Source: Saprospiraceae bacterium (GTDB lineage: Bacteria > Bacteroidota > Bacteroidia > Chitinophagales > Saprospiraceae). Taken from it: 64,000 bases of DNA. A program made the position numbers and the translations under genes. Location: the NCBI GenBank assembly GCA_041392805.1, contig JAWKLJ010000002.1:3549001-3613000 (forward strand), in the 5' to 3' direction. Of the stretch, positions 43,486 to 51,812 are shown in pieces (within the stretch, counting starts at the first letter, position 1; every line of letters begins with the position of its first letter). The notes beneath the pieces are model-generated. The model was given only the letters and a program-made list of their open reading frames with translations. It was not told where the DNA came from and searched no databases.

Positions 43486-44241
43486 ATGAAAAGACAACAT
43501 ATTGTCGCTGGAAACTGGAAAATGAACCTATCTTTTGAAGAAGGCCGCGATTTGGCTAAAGCAGTTGCGGAAGGTGTAAAAGAGAATGGTACCGAAGTGA
43601 TTTTAGCACCGCCGTTTATTCATTTGGCGATGATAAATGGTATTGTACAGGAGAAGCTCAACCTGAAGTTGGCAGCCCAAAATTGCCATCAGGAAGTTGC
43701 TGGGGCCTATACTGGAGAAGTATCGATTGGGATGCTTAAATCTGTTGGGGTCGAATATGTGATCTTGGGCCATTCTGAGCGAAGAGAATACTTTGGAGAG
43801 GCGGAGGAACTGCTAGCAAAAAAAGTAGACATCGTATTGAACAATGGATTGAAGCCGATTTTTTGCTGTGGTGAAAAGCTGGAGGTTCGAGAAGCGGGCA
43901 ATCATTTAAGCCATGTAGCGAATCAGGTAAAAGGAGCCCTTTTCCACCTAAGTTCCGAAGATTTTGACAAAGTGGTGATTGCTTATGAACCTGTTTGGGC
44001 GATTGGTACAGGCGTTACGGCGGCCCCTGAACAAGCCCAGGAAATGCATGCTTTTATCCGGCAACTGATCGCCGGTAAATACGGTGAGCATTTAGCTGAT
44101 TCAACCAGCATCTTATATGGCGGCAGTGTTAAGCCTAGCAATGCCAAAGAACTTTTTTCACAAGCCGATGTAGATGGTGGCTTAGTTGGCGGCGCTTCCT
44201 TGAATGCACAAGACTTTTTGGCCTTAACGGTAAGTTTTTAA
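43486..44241 (+). CDS. tpiA: Triosephosphate isomerase
   Basis: The enzyme interconverts dihydroxyacetone phosphate and glyceraldehyde-3-phosphate. The 251-residue barrel shows the catalytic lysine in AGNWKMN, the catalytic His in ILGHSERR, the catalytic Glu in AYEPVWAIGTG and the phosphate loop YGGSVKPSN, then GGLVGGASL. It is a single gene following the biotin cluster. Confidence 0.98.
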   Translation: MKRQHIVAGNWKMNLSFEEGRDLAKAVAEGVKENGTEVILAPPFIHLAMINGIVQEKLNLKLAAQNCHQEVAGAYTGEVSIGMLKSVGVEYVILGHSERREYFGEAEELLAKKVDIVLNNGLKPIFCCGEKLEVREAGNHLSHVANQVKGALFHLSSEDFDKVVIAYEPVWAIGTGVTAAPEQAQEMHAFIRQLIAGKYGEHLADSTSILYGGSVKPSNAKELFSQADVDGGLVGGASLNAQDFLALTVSF

Positions 44242-44444
44242 ATTGTCGGAGTACCTTAAAAAGAAGGTGGAGAAATTTAAGCAGGATGCTGGTTTTGACG
44301 TAATACAGACTATTTGCCGCCAAATAAAAAATTGTTATTGCAAAAAAAATCAAAGCTATGTGTTATTTTTTTTCCTTCCGGTAAAACTTTGCTTCTCTTT
44401 TTTTATATTTCGGTTTTTAATTCTTTTTTTAAAACCGAAATAAC

Positions 44445-44822
44445 ATGCGAAAAACATTAACATTAGTCTCTTTGTTTGCCTTTTGTGTCTTAATTTTCTC
44501 TGGTTTTGTGCTAAACACGTCAACGGCAACGGTTGCTCCAAAATTTAAAATGAGCAAAAAAATAGATGCAATTGTACAAGGTAAATGTTATGGCTGCCAT
44601 AGTGACAAAGGCAAAGCAGAAAAAGCCAAAGCAAAGCTCAAATGGGATGACTTAGCTAGTTTGCCTGCGGCTGATCTCAAAAAAAAGATGGAATCCATTG
44701 GAATGGTGGTTGAAAAAGGCGCTATGCCACCCGCAAGAATGGTGGAAAATAACCCAGACATGAAATTGACCGACAAAGAAACAAAGGCCCTCCAAAAGTG
44801 GGCAGCTAAATTTTCGAAATAA
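44445..44822 (+). CDS. Small haem-binding (c-type) exported protein
   Basis: The 125-residue protein has an N-terminal signal or anchor (about residues 4-25) and one covalent haem site, CYGCH, at 48-52. A later GAMPPARM near residue 93 could supply the axial Met. It resembles the short haem-binding domain proteins of Bacteroidota, likely a periplasmic electron carrier or sensor. Its redox partner is unknown and no cytochrome genes adjoin. Confidence 0.85.
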   Translation: MRKTLTLVSLFAFCVLIFSGFVLNTSTATVAPKFKMSKKIDAIVQGKCYGCHSDKGKAEKAKAKLKWDDLASLPAADLKKKMESIGMVVEKGAMPPARMVENNPDMKLTDKETKALQKWAAKFSK

Positions 44823-45168
44823 AGCTTTTTTGAGGACGTAGAGGTATTGGAGGTGTGGAGTTAATGGAGAAAAAGTTAACTTGAGCACTCCAATACCTCC
44901 ACCTCCCAAAAAAAACCTCCAGCCTACAGCCAGTTACATCGGAGTGGCTTTCAATGGCAATTTCAATATCAATTTCAATGACAATATCAATGGCGACTGT
45001 GTCGCTGGGGCTTGCCCCAAACCTCCGCTACCGATGGTCAATCCCTAATGGGATTTTTTTGGCTTGGGACGGGTTATTGTCCTGAGAAACCTCCACTGCC
45101 TCTTCCCCTCCAATAACTCCGCGTCCAAAAAAAATTCCACTACCACTCGGGCTACTCTGATAATATGC
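44823..45168. repeat. Repeat-rich spacer with hairpins and short tandem units
   Basis: No gene was seen. GAGGTATTGGAG (44841-44852) pairs perfectly with CTCCAATACCTC (44888-44899). The outer part (TTTTTTGAGGACG..GAGGTATTGGAGG) is also imperfectly repeated inverted near 45100-45130, so the whole spacer may be one composite palindrome. A short tandem pattern of CAATTTCAATAT-like units runs from about 44951 to 44993. Confidence 0.55.
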
Positions 45169-46200
45169 TTAATCTTCACTCACCTTCAGGACTAATTTAC
45201 CCTGTTTATCTCCACTGAATAGGCGTAAGAAGGTTTCATGAAAATTTTCGATCCCTTCATAAATAGATTCTTTGCTCTTTAGTTTGCCTTCTGCCATCCA
45301 TTTGGCCATTTCGGCACCTGCCAGCGCATAATCTTTAGCAAAATCAAAAACAACAAACCCCTCCATGCGGGCACGATTGACTAAAAGCGACAAATAATTG
45401 GAAGGACCTTTGGGGGCTTCGGTAGCATTATATTGAGAAATAGCGCCGCAAATGACAATCCGGGCATGGCGGTTGATCCTGGTCAAGGCAGCATCCAAAA
45501 TTTCTCCCCCTACATTATCAAAATATACATCTATTCCCTCGGGACACTTTTCTTTTATAGCCGCTTTTACATCTTCCGTTTTATAATCAATGGCGGCGTC
45601 AAATCCGAGCACATCCACCATGTATTTGCACTTCTCCGCACCTCCAGCTATGCCAACCACGTGACATCCCTTGATCTTTGCGATTTGACCAACTACGCTG
45701 CCTACTGCGCCTGCGCCTCCGGAGACCAGCACTTTTTCGCCTTCCTTCAAAGCACCTACTTTTAAAAGCCCAAAATAGGCGGTAAATCCAGGCATACCAA
45801 GGGTTCCCAGAAACAAAGGAAGGTTTTCAGCCTTTCCATAAACCTTGACCCAACCTTTTCCATTGGTTGCCACATATTGCTGAACCCCACCAGTTCCTAA
45901 AACATAATCTCCAATCTTGAAATCAGCATGATTAGAAGCGATAACCTCTCCTACCGCTCCCGCACGCATGACATCTCCTAATTGAACCGGAGGGATATAT
46001 GAACGAACATCGCGCATCCAGCCTCTCATGGCGGGATCCAGTGAAATATAATGTTGTTTGATCAAAAATTCTCCTTCACCTATGCTTGGAATAGGGTGCG
46101 ACTCAATAGACCAAGTAGAAACATCTGGCAGTCCTTCTGGACGATTGGCTAGCTTAACTTGTGTATTCATAAAAGGTATTTTATTGTTATTTTTTGCCAA
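45169..46200 (-). CDS. NADP-dependent oxidoreductase, MDR family (prostaglandin reductase-like)
   Basis: The 343-residue protein is a zinc-free medium-chain reductase, of the group that reduces enones such as prostaglandin/leukotriene reductase. Features are ISLDPAMRGWM, the substrate domain, LGMPGFTAYFGLL, the nucleotide loop VSGGAGAVGSVVGQIAK, the GFDAAIDYK segment, VDVYFDNVGGEILD (here with Ile before Asp) and the GAISQYN loop. The cell substrate is unknown; these enzymes often detoxify reactive alkenals or quinones. A possible start nearer the conventional N-terminus is the ATG at 46170. Confidence 0.88.
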   Translation of the reverse strand: MAKNNNKIPFMNTQVKLANRPEGLPDVSTWSIESHPIPSIGEGEFLIKQHYISLDPAMRGWMRDVRSYIPPVQLGDVMRAGAVGEVIASNHADFKIGDYVLGTGGVQQYVATNGKGWVKVYGKAENLPLFLGTLGMPGFTAYFGLLKVGALKEGEKVLVSGGAGAVGSVVGQIAKIKGCHVVGIAGGAEKCKYMVDVLGFDAAIDYKTEDVKAAIKEKCPEGIDVYFDNVGGEILDAALTRINRHARIVICGAISQYNATEAPKGPSNYLSLLVNRARMEGFVVFDFAKDYALAGAEMAKWMAEGKLKSKESIYEGIENFHETFLRLFSGDKQGKLVLKVSED

Positions 46201-46338
46201 AATAAGATAAGTGTTGGGGAGTACCCCCTATTTTACATCATTTTTCTGCAATTTTGATTTTACTAGCATTGATTTAAGTGGTGAATGTATAAATTTGGCG
46301 CTTCATTTATAAACCAACCGAAAAACTCGTAATTGACC

Positions 46339-47121
46339 ATGGAAATATTCAGCCTCAAAGGAAAAGTAGCCATCATCACAGGAGGTGGTAGTGGAATTGG
46401 AGAACAAATTAGCCGTGTTTTTGGTGAAGCAGGAGCGGATGTGAGAATCCTCGAATTCAGACCAGCAGAAGGTGAGAAGGTCGCACAGGCAATACGAGAA
46501 GCTGGTGGAGTGGCCACTTGTCACCAGGTGGATGTGAGCCAGCAGGTACAATTGATTGAATGTTGTAAACAAATAATGACAGAAACGGGAAAAATCGATA
46601 TCCTGGTAAATAATGCGGGTATTGCCCACATTGGAAAATTACATACGACTTCTGAGGAAGATTTTGACCGTATTTATGCTGTCAACATTAAGGGCGTTTA
46701 CAATGCCATGTTTGCAGTTATCCCCTATATGATGGCGCAAAAAAGCGGGGTCATTATCAATATGGGGTCCATCGCTTCCATGCTTGGCTTACCGGATCGT
46801 TTTGCATACTCCAGCAGCAAAGGAGCTGTTGAAGTGATGACCTATTCCGTTGCTAGAGATTACTTAGCGTATAATATTCGTTGTAATAGCATTGCTCCTG
46901 CAAGGGTCCACACGCCTTTTGTGGACAATTTTCTAGCCCAGAATTATCCCGGCAAAGAAAAAGAGATGTACGAACAATTGTCCAAAACCCAGCCAATAGG
47001 ACGCATGGCTCAACCTATTGAGATTGCTCATCTGGCCCGTTACCTTTGCTCCGAAGAGGCCAGTTTTATTACGGGGACTAATTTCCCAATCGATGGGGGT
47101 TTTGTTAGGTTGAATACTTGA
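46339..47121 (+). CDS. Short-chain dehydrogenase/reductase
   Basis: The 260-residue protein is a classical SDR: IITGGGSGIGEQI as nucleotide loop, VNNAGIAHIG, catalytic Ser in NMGSIAS, and Tyr/Lys in YSSSKGAVE (Y-x3-K). The C-terminal GTNFPIDGGFVRL is typical. The acidic residue at the end of strand two (ILEFRP) suggests NAD rather than NADP. The ATG at 46339 was chosen over an upstream TTG. Substrate unknown. Confidence 0.92.
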   Translation: MEIFSLKGKVAIITGGGSGIGEQISRVFGEAGADVRILEFRPAEGEKVAQAIREAGGVATCHQVDVSQQVQLIECCKQIMTETGKIDILVNNAGIAHIGKLHTTSEEDFDRIYAVNIKGVYNAMFAVIPYMMAQKSGVIINMGSIASMLGLPDRFAYSSSKGAVEVMTYSVARDYLAYNIRCNSIAPARVHTPFVDNFLAQNYPGKEKEMYEQLSKTQPIGRMAQPIEIAHLARYLCSEEASFITGTNFPIDGGFVRLNT

Positions 47122-47249
47122 TGCATCTACTTTCCCGTCCTCCGGTTATTTCTAATTTCTTTTCCGTAGTCTGGATGTTCAGCGGTAAAAAGGCTTTTAC
47201 TTACGTTCAATATTTCTCTGTTAACCGCTCTTAAACTTTGGTAAGTTTT

Positions 47250-47933
47250 ATGAAAAAATTACTCATTATTTTTCTTGATGTTTTAGCACTCACCCTAATC
47301 GTCTACATTTTCTTAGTCTTTTTTTCAGAAAGCCATAATTTGAACATAATCTCTAAGAACAGAAGGCTTGCAGCCTCAATAATTCCGTGGGGGTACTGTA
47401 TTTCAATTGCCATTTATACTTTCTTTGCACATCAAAGAAGCTTTTTACTTGCAGGAGTTGGAGGAGTCTTAGCCTTTTTCTCCTTAGGGGTGGCGATTAC
47501 CAAAGGTCTTCCCCTCTTTATCGTTTTTATGGTATTTGTTATCGTCATCATTAACATGGCAGAACATTTTATTCATAGATATAAAGTCCTTCAACAATTC
47601 AGCAATTCAGATTTTGCAGCCAAAAAAGCTTTGTTTCAGGGGACTGCACCTATCCCTTTAGAAGTTGACATTAACCCTGATAAACTCAATCGATTAACAC
47701 AAAAATCTCTAAACTTGGGTAATGGCCAAAGTGCCTTTGAAATTACAGAATCTTTTGTAGAAGGTAATGACATTATTCTGGTCGCTGCTTCCTTTTGGGA
47801 AAAGGTTTTATTGTTGTTTGACGTTAATGAAAAGGCAATGAAAATTCACTCATTGAATGGAACGGTAGATTACCAAATCAAGAAGGGCTTAAAGACCGCC
47901 ATTGAACAGAGTATACGAATGCTTGGTCAATAA
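47250..47933 (+). CDS. Membrane protein, unknown function
   Basis: The 227-residue protein has about four membrane segments in its first 110 residues (starting LLIIFLDVLALTLIVYIFLV) and a soluble C-terminal half with a beta pattern. No family motif was recognised. The ATG at 47250 gives a Lys-Lys start before the first membrane segment; a TTG at 47238 is also in frame. It is a single gene upstream of the repeat-flanked nuclease. Confidence 0.7.
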   Translation: MKKLLIIFLDVLALTLIVYIFLVFFSESHNLNIISKNRRLAASIIPWGYCISIAIYTFFAHQRSFLLAGVGGVLAFFSLGVAITKGLPLFIVFMVFVIVIINMAEHFIHRYKVLQQFSNSDFAAKKALFQGTAPIPLEVDINPDKLNRLTQKSLNLGNGQSAFEITESFVEGNDIILVAASFWEKVLLLFDVNEKAMKIHSLNGTVDYQIKKGLKTAIEQSIRMLGQ

Positions 47934-47973
47934 GAATGGGCTCCGCTGCAGCGATGTATGCAGGAACCGCAAC

Positions 47974-48076
47974 AGCTAATGAAGGCTCAGGTTTTCCATG
48001 TACTGATATTTCGCCGTCGTTACAAACGACGACGAGCGGGCTAGGTGGGTTTTAGGCTACGGACAGCAGGGGAGCT
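47974..48076 (+). repeat. Direct repeat, left of the Rpn-type gene
   Basis: About 103 bases, matching 49157-49257 in the same orientation at roughly 85-88 percent by eye, with two small gaps. The shared core is CTGATATTTCGCCGTCGTTA plus the complementary AACGACGACGAGCGG arm, which folds as a GTCGTT/AACGAC hairpin, then CTAGGTG.GTTTTAGGCTA. Confidence 0.85.
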
Positions 48077-48120
48077 AAAAATCCGGCAGCAGAAAAAATC
48101 CCAATGTCCTCAATAAACCT

Positions 48121-48128
48121 TATATTTG
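48121..48128 (+). promoter_or_regulatory. Possible -7 box of the Rpn-type gene
   Basis: TATATTTG lies 19 bases before the GTG start and just inside the left direct repeat. A TTG partner is not present at the usual spacing. If used, the promoter would travel with the repeat-flanked unit. Confidence 0.4.
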
Positions 48129-48147
48129 TAACAAAATTTTTGCCATC

Positions 48148-49155
48148 GTGGAAATAGCCAACCCCATATACGACGTCGTTTTCAAATTCCTGATGGAGGA
48201 CAATCGGGTGGCTAAACTGTTTTTGTCGGCTATCACCGGTTTGGAGATCGTCAAATTGGATTTTTTGCCACAGGAACTTAGCACCGAAAAGAAGGCGGAT
48301 GGAAAAAAGGCCCGGAAAAAAAGTATCATCAGCGCACTAGACTTGTCCATCTACCGCTTAGACTTTTCCGCCAAGGTGAAAAATGCGGATGGCTCTGAAA
48401 CGGTTATTATCATCGAAATCCAGAAGTCGAAGTTCGCCAACGAGGGGATGCGTTTTCGAAAATACCTCGGCAAACAATACATGAACAGTTCCTTTTTCCG
48501 TTGGATAATGGAATCAGGAGGTCGCGAGGTGAAAACAGGTATCCCCATACTACCCATCTATTTTTTGGGCGAGCCCCTGATTGGTTTTGAGGATGTGCCC
48601 GTCATACTGGTCAACAGGTGCGTCCGCGACCGGCACACACAAGAGATCATCGCCGTGGGCAGCCACTTCATCGAATCGCTCTTCCATGAGGGCATCATCA
48701 TCCACATCCCTGCCATCCGCAGCGGACGGCGGCGCGACGAATTGGAAACCCTCCTCAGTATCTTCGACCAGGACAATCGCCAGGAAAACCACCATATTAT
48801 GAATGTACAAGAGCTTGACTTCCCGGAAAAATTCCGCCCCATCATCCGCCGCCTACAGGCTGCTGCACAGGAAAAAGAAATTCGCGATACGATGACCATC
48901 GAGGACGACTTCATCGCGGAACTCAACGACTACGAACACCGCATCGCCGAAGCCGACCGCCAAAAGCAGGAGGCCTTGCGCCAGAAGGCGGAGGAACGTA
49001 GCCTGAAAGAGGAAGCGCTGCGCAGGCAGGAGGAGGAACGAAGGCAAAAGGAGGAAGCCGTCAAACTGCTACTCAGCCTGGGTATGCCTGCTGAGGAAGT
49101 GGCACAAAAACTGGGCTTGGAACTGGATTATGTGCTGGTATTAGGGAAGTCCTGA
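48148..49155 (+). CDS. Rpn/PD-(D/E)XK nuclease-family transposase-like protein
   Basis: The 335-residue protein (GTG start) fits the recombination-promoting nuclease family: NPIYDVVFKFLMEDNRVA at the N-terminus, the YRLDFSAKV aspartate, then IIIEIQKSK (the ExQ of PD-(D/E)XK nucleases). It continues with RFRKYLGKQY and VYFLGEP-like motif YFLGEPLIGF. The C-terminal 75 residues are a charged coiled coil ending with a short helical motif, GMPAEEVAQKLGL. Codon use in the second half is clearly richer in G and C than the neighbours. It is framed by direct repeats (47974-48076, 49157-49257). Family members promote recombination or are phage-defence related in some hosts; function here unknown. Confidence 0.88.
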   Translation: MEIANPIYDVVFKFLMEDNRVAKLFLSAITGLEIVKLDFLPQELSTEKKADGKKARKKSIISALDLSIYRLDFSAKVKNADGSETVIIIEIQKSKFANEGMRFRKYLGKQYMNSSFFRWIMESGGREVKTGIPILPIYFLGEPLIGFEDVPVILVNRCVRDRHTQEIIAVGSHFIESLFHEGIIIHIPAIRSGRRRDELETLLSIFDQDNRQENHHIMNVQELDFPEKFRPIIRRLQAAAQEKEIRDTMTIEDDFIAELNDYEHRIAEADRQKQEALRQKAEERSLKEEALRRQEEERRQKEEAVKLLLSLGMPAEEVAQKLGLELDYVLVLGKS

Positions 49156-49156
49156 T

Positions 49157-49257
49157 AGCTAATGAAGACACGGGGTTCCATGGACTGATATTTCGCCGTC
49201 GTTACATACGACGACGAGCGGACTAGGTGAGTTTTAGGCTAGGGATAGTAGGGAGCT
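49157..49257 (+). repeat. Direct repeat, right of the Rpn-type gene
   Basis: Partner of 47974-48076. It begins one base after the stop codon of the nuclease gene and ends just before the next gene, so the coding region plus repeats form a compact 1.28 kb unit. Confidence 0.85.
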
Positions 49258-49268
49258 CTACTAAACGC

Positions 49269-50093
49269 TTATCCACTAGGAAGACCCCAACGCTTAATTA
49301 CCTCTTGCTCTTTTTCTGTAAAAGTGCCTTCATTCAACTTAGCTCTTAATCGCAGCAAAAGAATGGCTTCCTCCGAATGGCCCTGCTCAATATGGATGCT
49401 AGTCGATATCCGTAAGACCGATAGAAAGCTTGGGTCACTCTTTCTCTCAATTTTAGATTTTGCCCAATTGAAGTCGCTATTCCTTCGAACACTTAAGGCA
49501 TCTAGAAAAAGGGCTTTTCTACTTTCCTCACCCCCCCAATACCTTTGCAAAAGAAAGAGGATCGACTGAGCTTGTTCCTTCAGTCCAATTCTTAGAGCAT
49601 GTTTGATTTGTTCAATAAAAACCTTGATAGTCTCAATCGTTTCAAAATAGGTCAGTGCTTTAAGCGAATATAGAATCTCTTGTTGTAATAGTTCATCAGT
49701 TTCATAAAGCAGCAGTTCACCTAATTCTTTTGCACTATTATATGCATCTATGCTGCCTAGTGCTATTATAGCCGTTCTTCTAATGTCAATATTTTTATCA
49801 GATTTTGCCAATGACACAAGGATGGGTACAAATAAAGAGTCTTTAGTATGCCAAATATAATGTATAGCAAATCTCCTCACTTCGTCATTTGAATCTTCAA
49901 GTTTCTTTAAAAGTACCTTTTTACCAATTTCTGGATAGTGCTGGTATAACTTAGCAAAATTCGTTTGTTCCCCAGTATAACGTAAATAAGACTCAAACCT
50001 TTCTTGAATCTTATCATTATCAACCTTATCTTGAGCCGCCAAATTAAAACTCAATATGAAAAAGGCAGATACAATTACTTTTATTTTTCTCAT
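49269..50093 (-). CDS. HEAT-repeat exported protein
   Basis: The 274-residue protein has a signal peptide (residues 1-20, ending NLAAQ). The body has helical repeats of the HEAT type (DEVRRFAIHYIWH, IRRTAIIALGSIDAYNSA, and others) to about residue 200. It probably acts as a periplasmic protein-binding scaffold. No enzymatic motif was seen. The ATG at 50093 was chosen over an in-frame GTG 21 bases upstream because it starts the signal peptide properly. Confidence 0.75.
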   Translation of the reverse strand: MRKIKVIVSAFFILSFNLAAQDKVDNDKIQERFESYLRYTGEQTNFAKLYQHYPEIGKKVLLKKLEDSNDEVRRFAIHYIWHTKDSLFVPILVSLAKSDKNIDIRRTAIIALGSIDAYNSAKELGELLLYETDELLQQEILYSLKALTYFETIETIKVFIEQIKHALRIGLKEQAQSILFLLQRYWGGEESRKALFLDALSVRRNSDFNWAKSKIERKSDPSFLSVLRISTSIHIEQGHSEEAILLLRLRAKLNEGTFTEKEQEVIKRWGLPSG

Positions 50094-50228
50094 AGCATTT
50101 CTTATTAAAAACACTTAAGCAATTACAGATAATAATTCAGAAATTTCTTGCGAAATCGATTTGACCTTGAGTTAGTCTCTTGGATTCAAATAAACCTGTG
50201 TCTTGTCCTGGATTACACTCACACTCAC

Positions 50229-51602
50229 CTACTCCACTCCCCTGGCATACTCCAGCACCTGCACCAGCGATCGCCCATTGTGATAGGCGCCTTTCCAGGC
50301 ATGCGCTTTTCGCTCATTTTTGCTATCCGGGTTTTCGTCGATGCCCCTGCCGTACCAGCCGCCATGGGCATGATCTATGATGTTTTCCTGTAAATAGGTC
50401 CACATTTGTCGGAAAGCATATGGGTAATCCTTGTTTTCAGGATAAAGTAGGGAAAAAAGTGCCAGCGAATGCCAGGCTTCGGCTTCGGCCCACCAGGTTT
50501 TTTCTTTGCCTAAAATTTCTATGGTATCTACCCCTTTAAAATAATAGCCTTTATCAAATAAACCCAAATAATCATGGTCAAAGCCCGTCTTTAGGGTGTG
50601 ATCAAGCATTCTTTTGGCTACCAGCATGGTTCGTTCATCCTTTTCGCCGTACAAAGTCTCCGAGGCTTCCAGCAATAAAAAGGCGGTTTCGATATCATGC
50701 CCAAAGGATACATGATCGTCCCGGAGGTGGTCCAGAATAAATTGTCTTGAGGAATCTTTATAACTGATGACATCCCAATCATTGGTGTAATAAAGTTGGA
50801 GGTAACCATCAGGATGTACAAACTTGTCCCGAACCAGTCCTAACATTTCCGCCAACCGCTCCTTTACCAAGGGCGTTGGCAAAACTTGGTAGGCATTGGT
50901 CAAGGCTTCCAGGAGGTGAATGCTGGTGTTTTGGCCTTTCCAACTCCCTCCGCCCCAACCGAGGGCAAGGCGTTCAGGGCTATCTTTGGAGGCTTTTGCT
51001 AAGGCATCGTCCAAGAAAACCAAATTGAAATACCCTAGTTCCTTCGGGTCGTGGGCCCTTTCTTCTAGCCAGTCAAAGGTCTTTTTTACCCAACTGATAA
51101 CAGCTGGATCTTTATTGATTTTGGCATATTCAGCAAAAGCATAAAGGACAAAAGCATTGGCGTAGGTAAGGTGATAAGCCGTAGTTGGCGTAGGATTTTC
51201 GGGTGTCCAATTGAGGTAGAAGCCGCCGTTTTTTGCATCCCACAGGGTGGTAGTCAAAAAATCGAAGCCATGGTCCGCCGCCGCTCTCAGCATTTCATTT
51301 TCAGGATAAAATTGAACCATACGGGCAGCCGTCCAAAGTCCCCGGGCTTGGGTAACCAACATCTTTGCCTGCTGATCCGACTGGCGCCAGTCAAATTCAA
51401 AATTAGTCCAATAACCACCATTAATGGTATCTACAATTCGGGGATACCATTTAGTGATCAGTGTTGTTAGCTCCGATTCGATATCGGCGGTAGGGATGCC
51501 CAAAAACTGGGAGGCTTTCTCCTCTTTGGGGGCTGCTGACTGGCAAGAAAACAGCCAAAACAACAGGAGAAAAAGGCTTGGTAGTGGTAGCTTGATATTC
51601 AT
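50229..51602 (-). CDS. N-acylglucosamine 2-epimerase-like (AGE family) lipoprotein
   Basis: The 457-residue protein has a lipoprotein signal (Cys20 after WLFSC). The mature part is an alpha/alpha barrel of the AGE family, which epimerises N-acetylglucosamine or cellobiose. Landmarks include QARGLWTAARMVQFY, YANAFVLYAFAEY, HVSFGHDIETAFLL, WAEAEAWHSLALF, and WKGAYHNGRSLVQ. The histidines expected in the active site (in GHDIE, EAWH and AYHNGR) are kept, suggesting real catalysis. Lipid anchoring would place it in the periplasm or on the surface. The sugar substrate is unknown. Confidence 0.88.
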   Translation of the reverse strand: MNIKLPLPSLFLLLFWLFSCQSAAPKEEKASQFLGIPTADIESELTTLITKWYPRIVDTINGGYWTNFEFDWRQSDQQAKMLVTQARGLWTAARMVQFYPENEMLRAAADHGFDFLTTTLWDAKNGGFYLNWTPENPTPTTAYHLTYANAFVLYAFAEYAKINKDPAVISWVKKTFDWLEERAHDPKELGYFNLVFLDDALAKASKDSPERLALGWGGGSWKGQNTSIHLLEALTNAYQVLPTPLVKERLAEMLGLVRDKFVHPDGYLQLYYTNDWDVISYKDSSRQFILDHLRDDHVSFGHDIETAFLLLEASETLYGEKDERTMLVAKRMLDHTLKTGFDHDYLGLFDKGYYFKGVDTIEILGKEKTWWAEAEAWHSLALFSLLYPENKDYPYAFRQMWTYLQENIIDHAHGGWYGRGIDENPDSKNERKAHAWKGAYHNGRSLVQVLEYARGVE

Positions 51603-51812
51603 ATTTATTAAGTAGATTTTCCTTAAAAATAGGCAATTCTGTTTATTGGTTTATGATTAATTAGGAGTGATTAAGGAAATGTTTTGCCAAGCACACTTGC
51701 AAGGCTAATTTCCGTATTGCAACCTATTATCAAAACTATATTTTTGGAATAGGTAAAACACTATAAAATAACTACCTTTAAGTCACCAACTTTAGCATGA
51801 ATAAAATATAAA

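Noticed and set aside
44951..44993. Tandem CAATTTCAATAT-like units as a possible CRISPR array
   Set aside because: Units are about 12 bases, direct and adjacent, without spacers, and no cas genes are present.
48148..49155. Classical insertion sequence around the Rpn-type gene
   Set aside because: The flanking repeats are direct, not inverted, and no DDE transposase is present; a different type of unit is more fitting.
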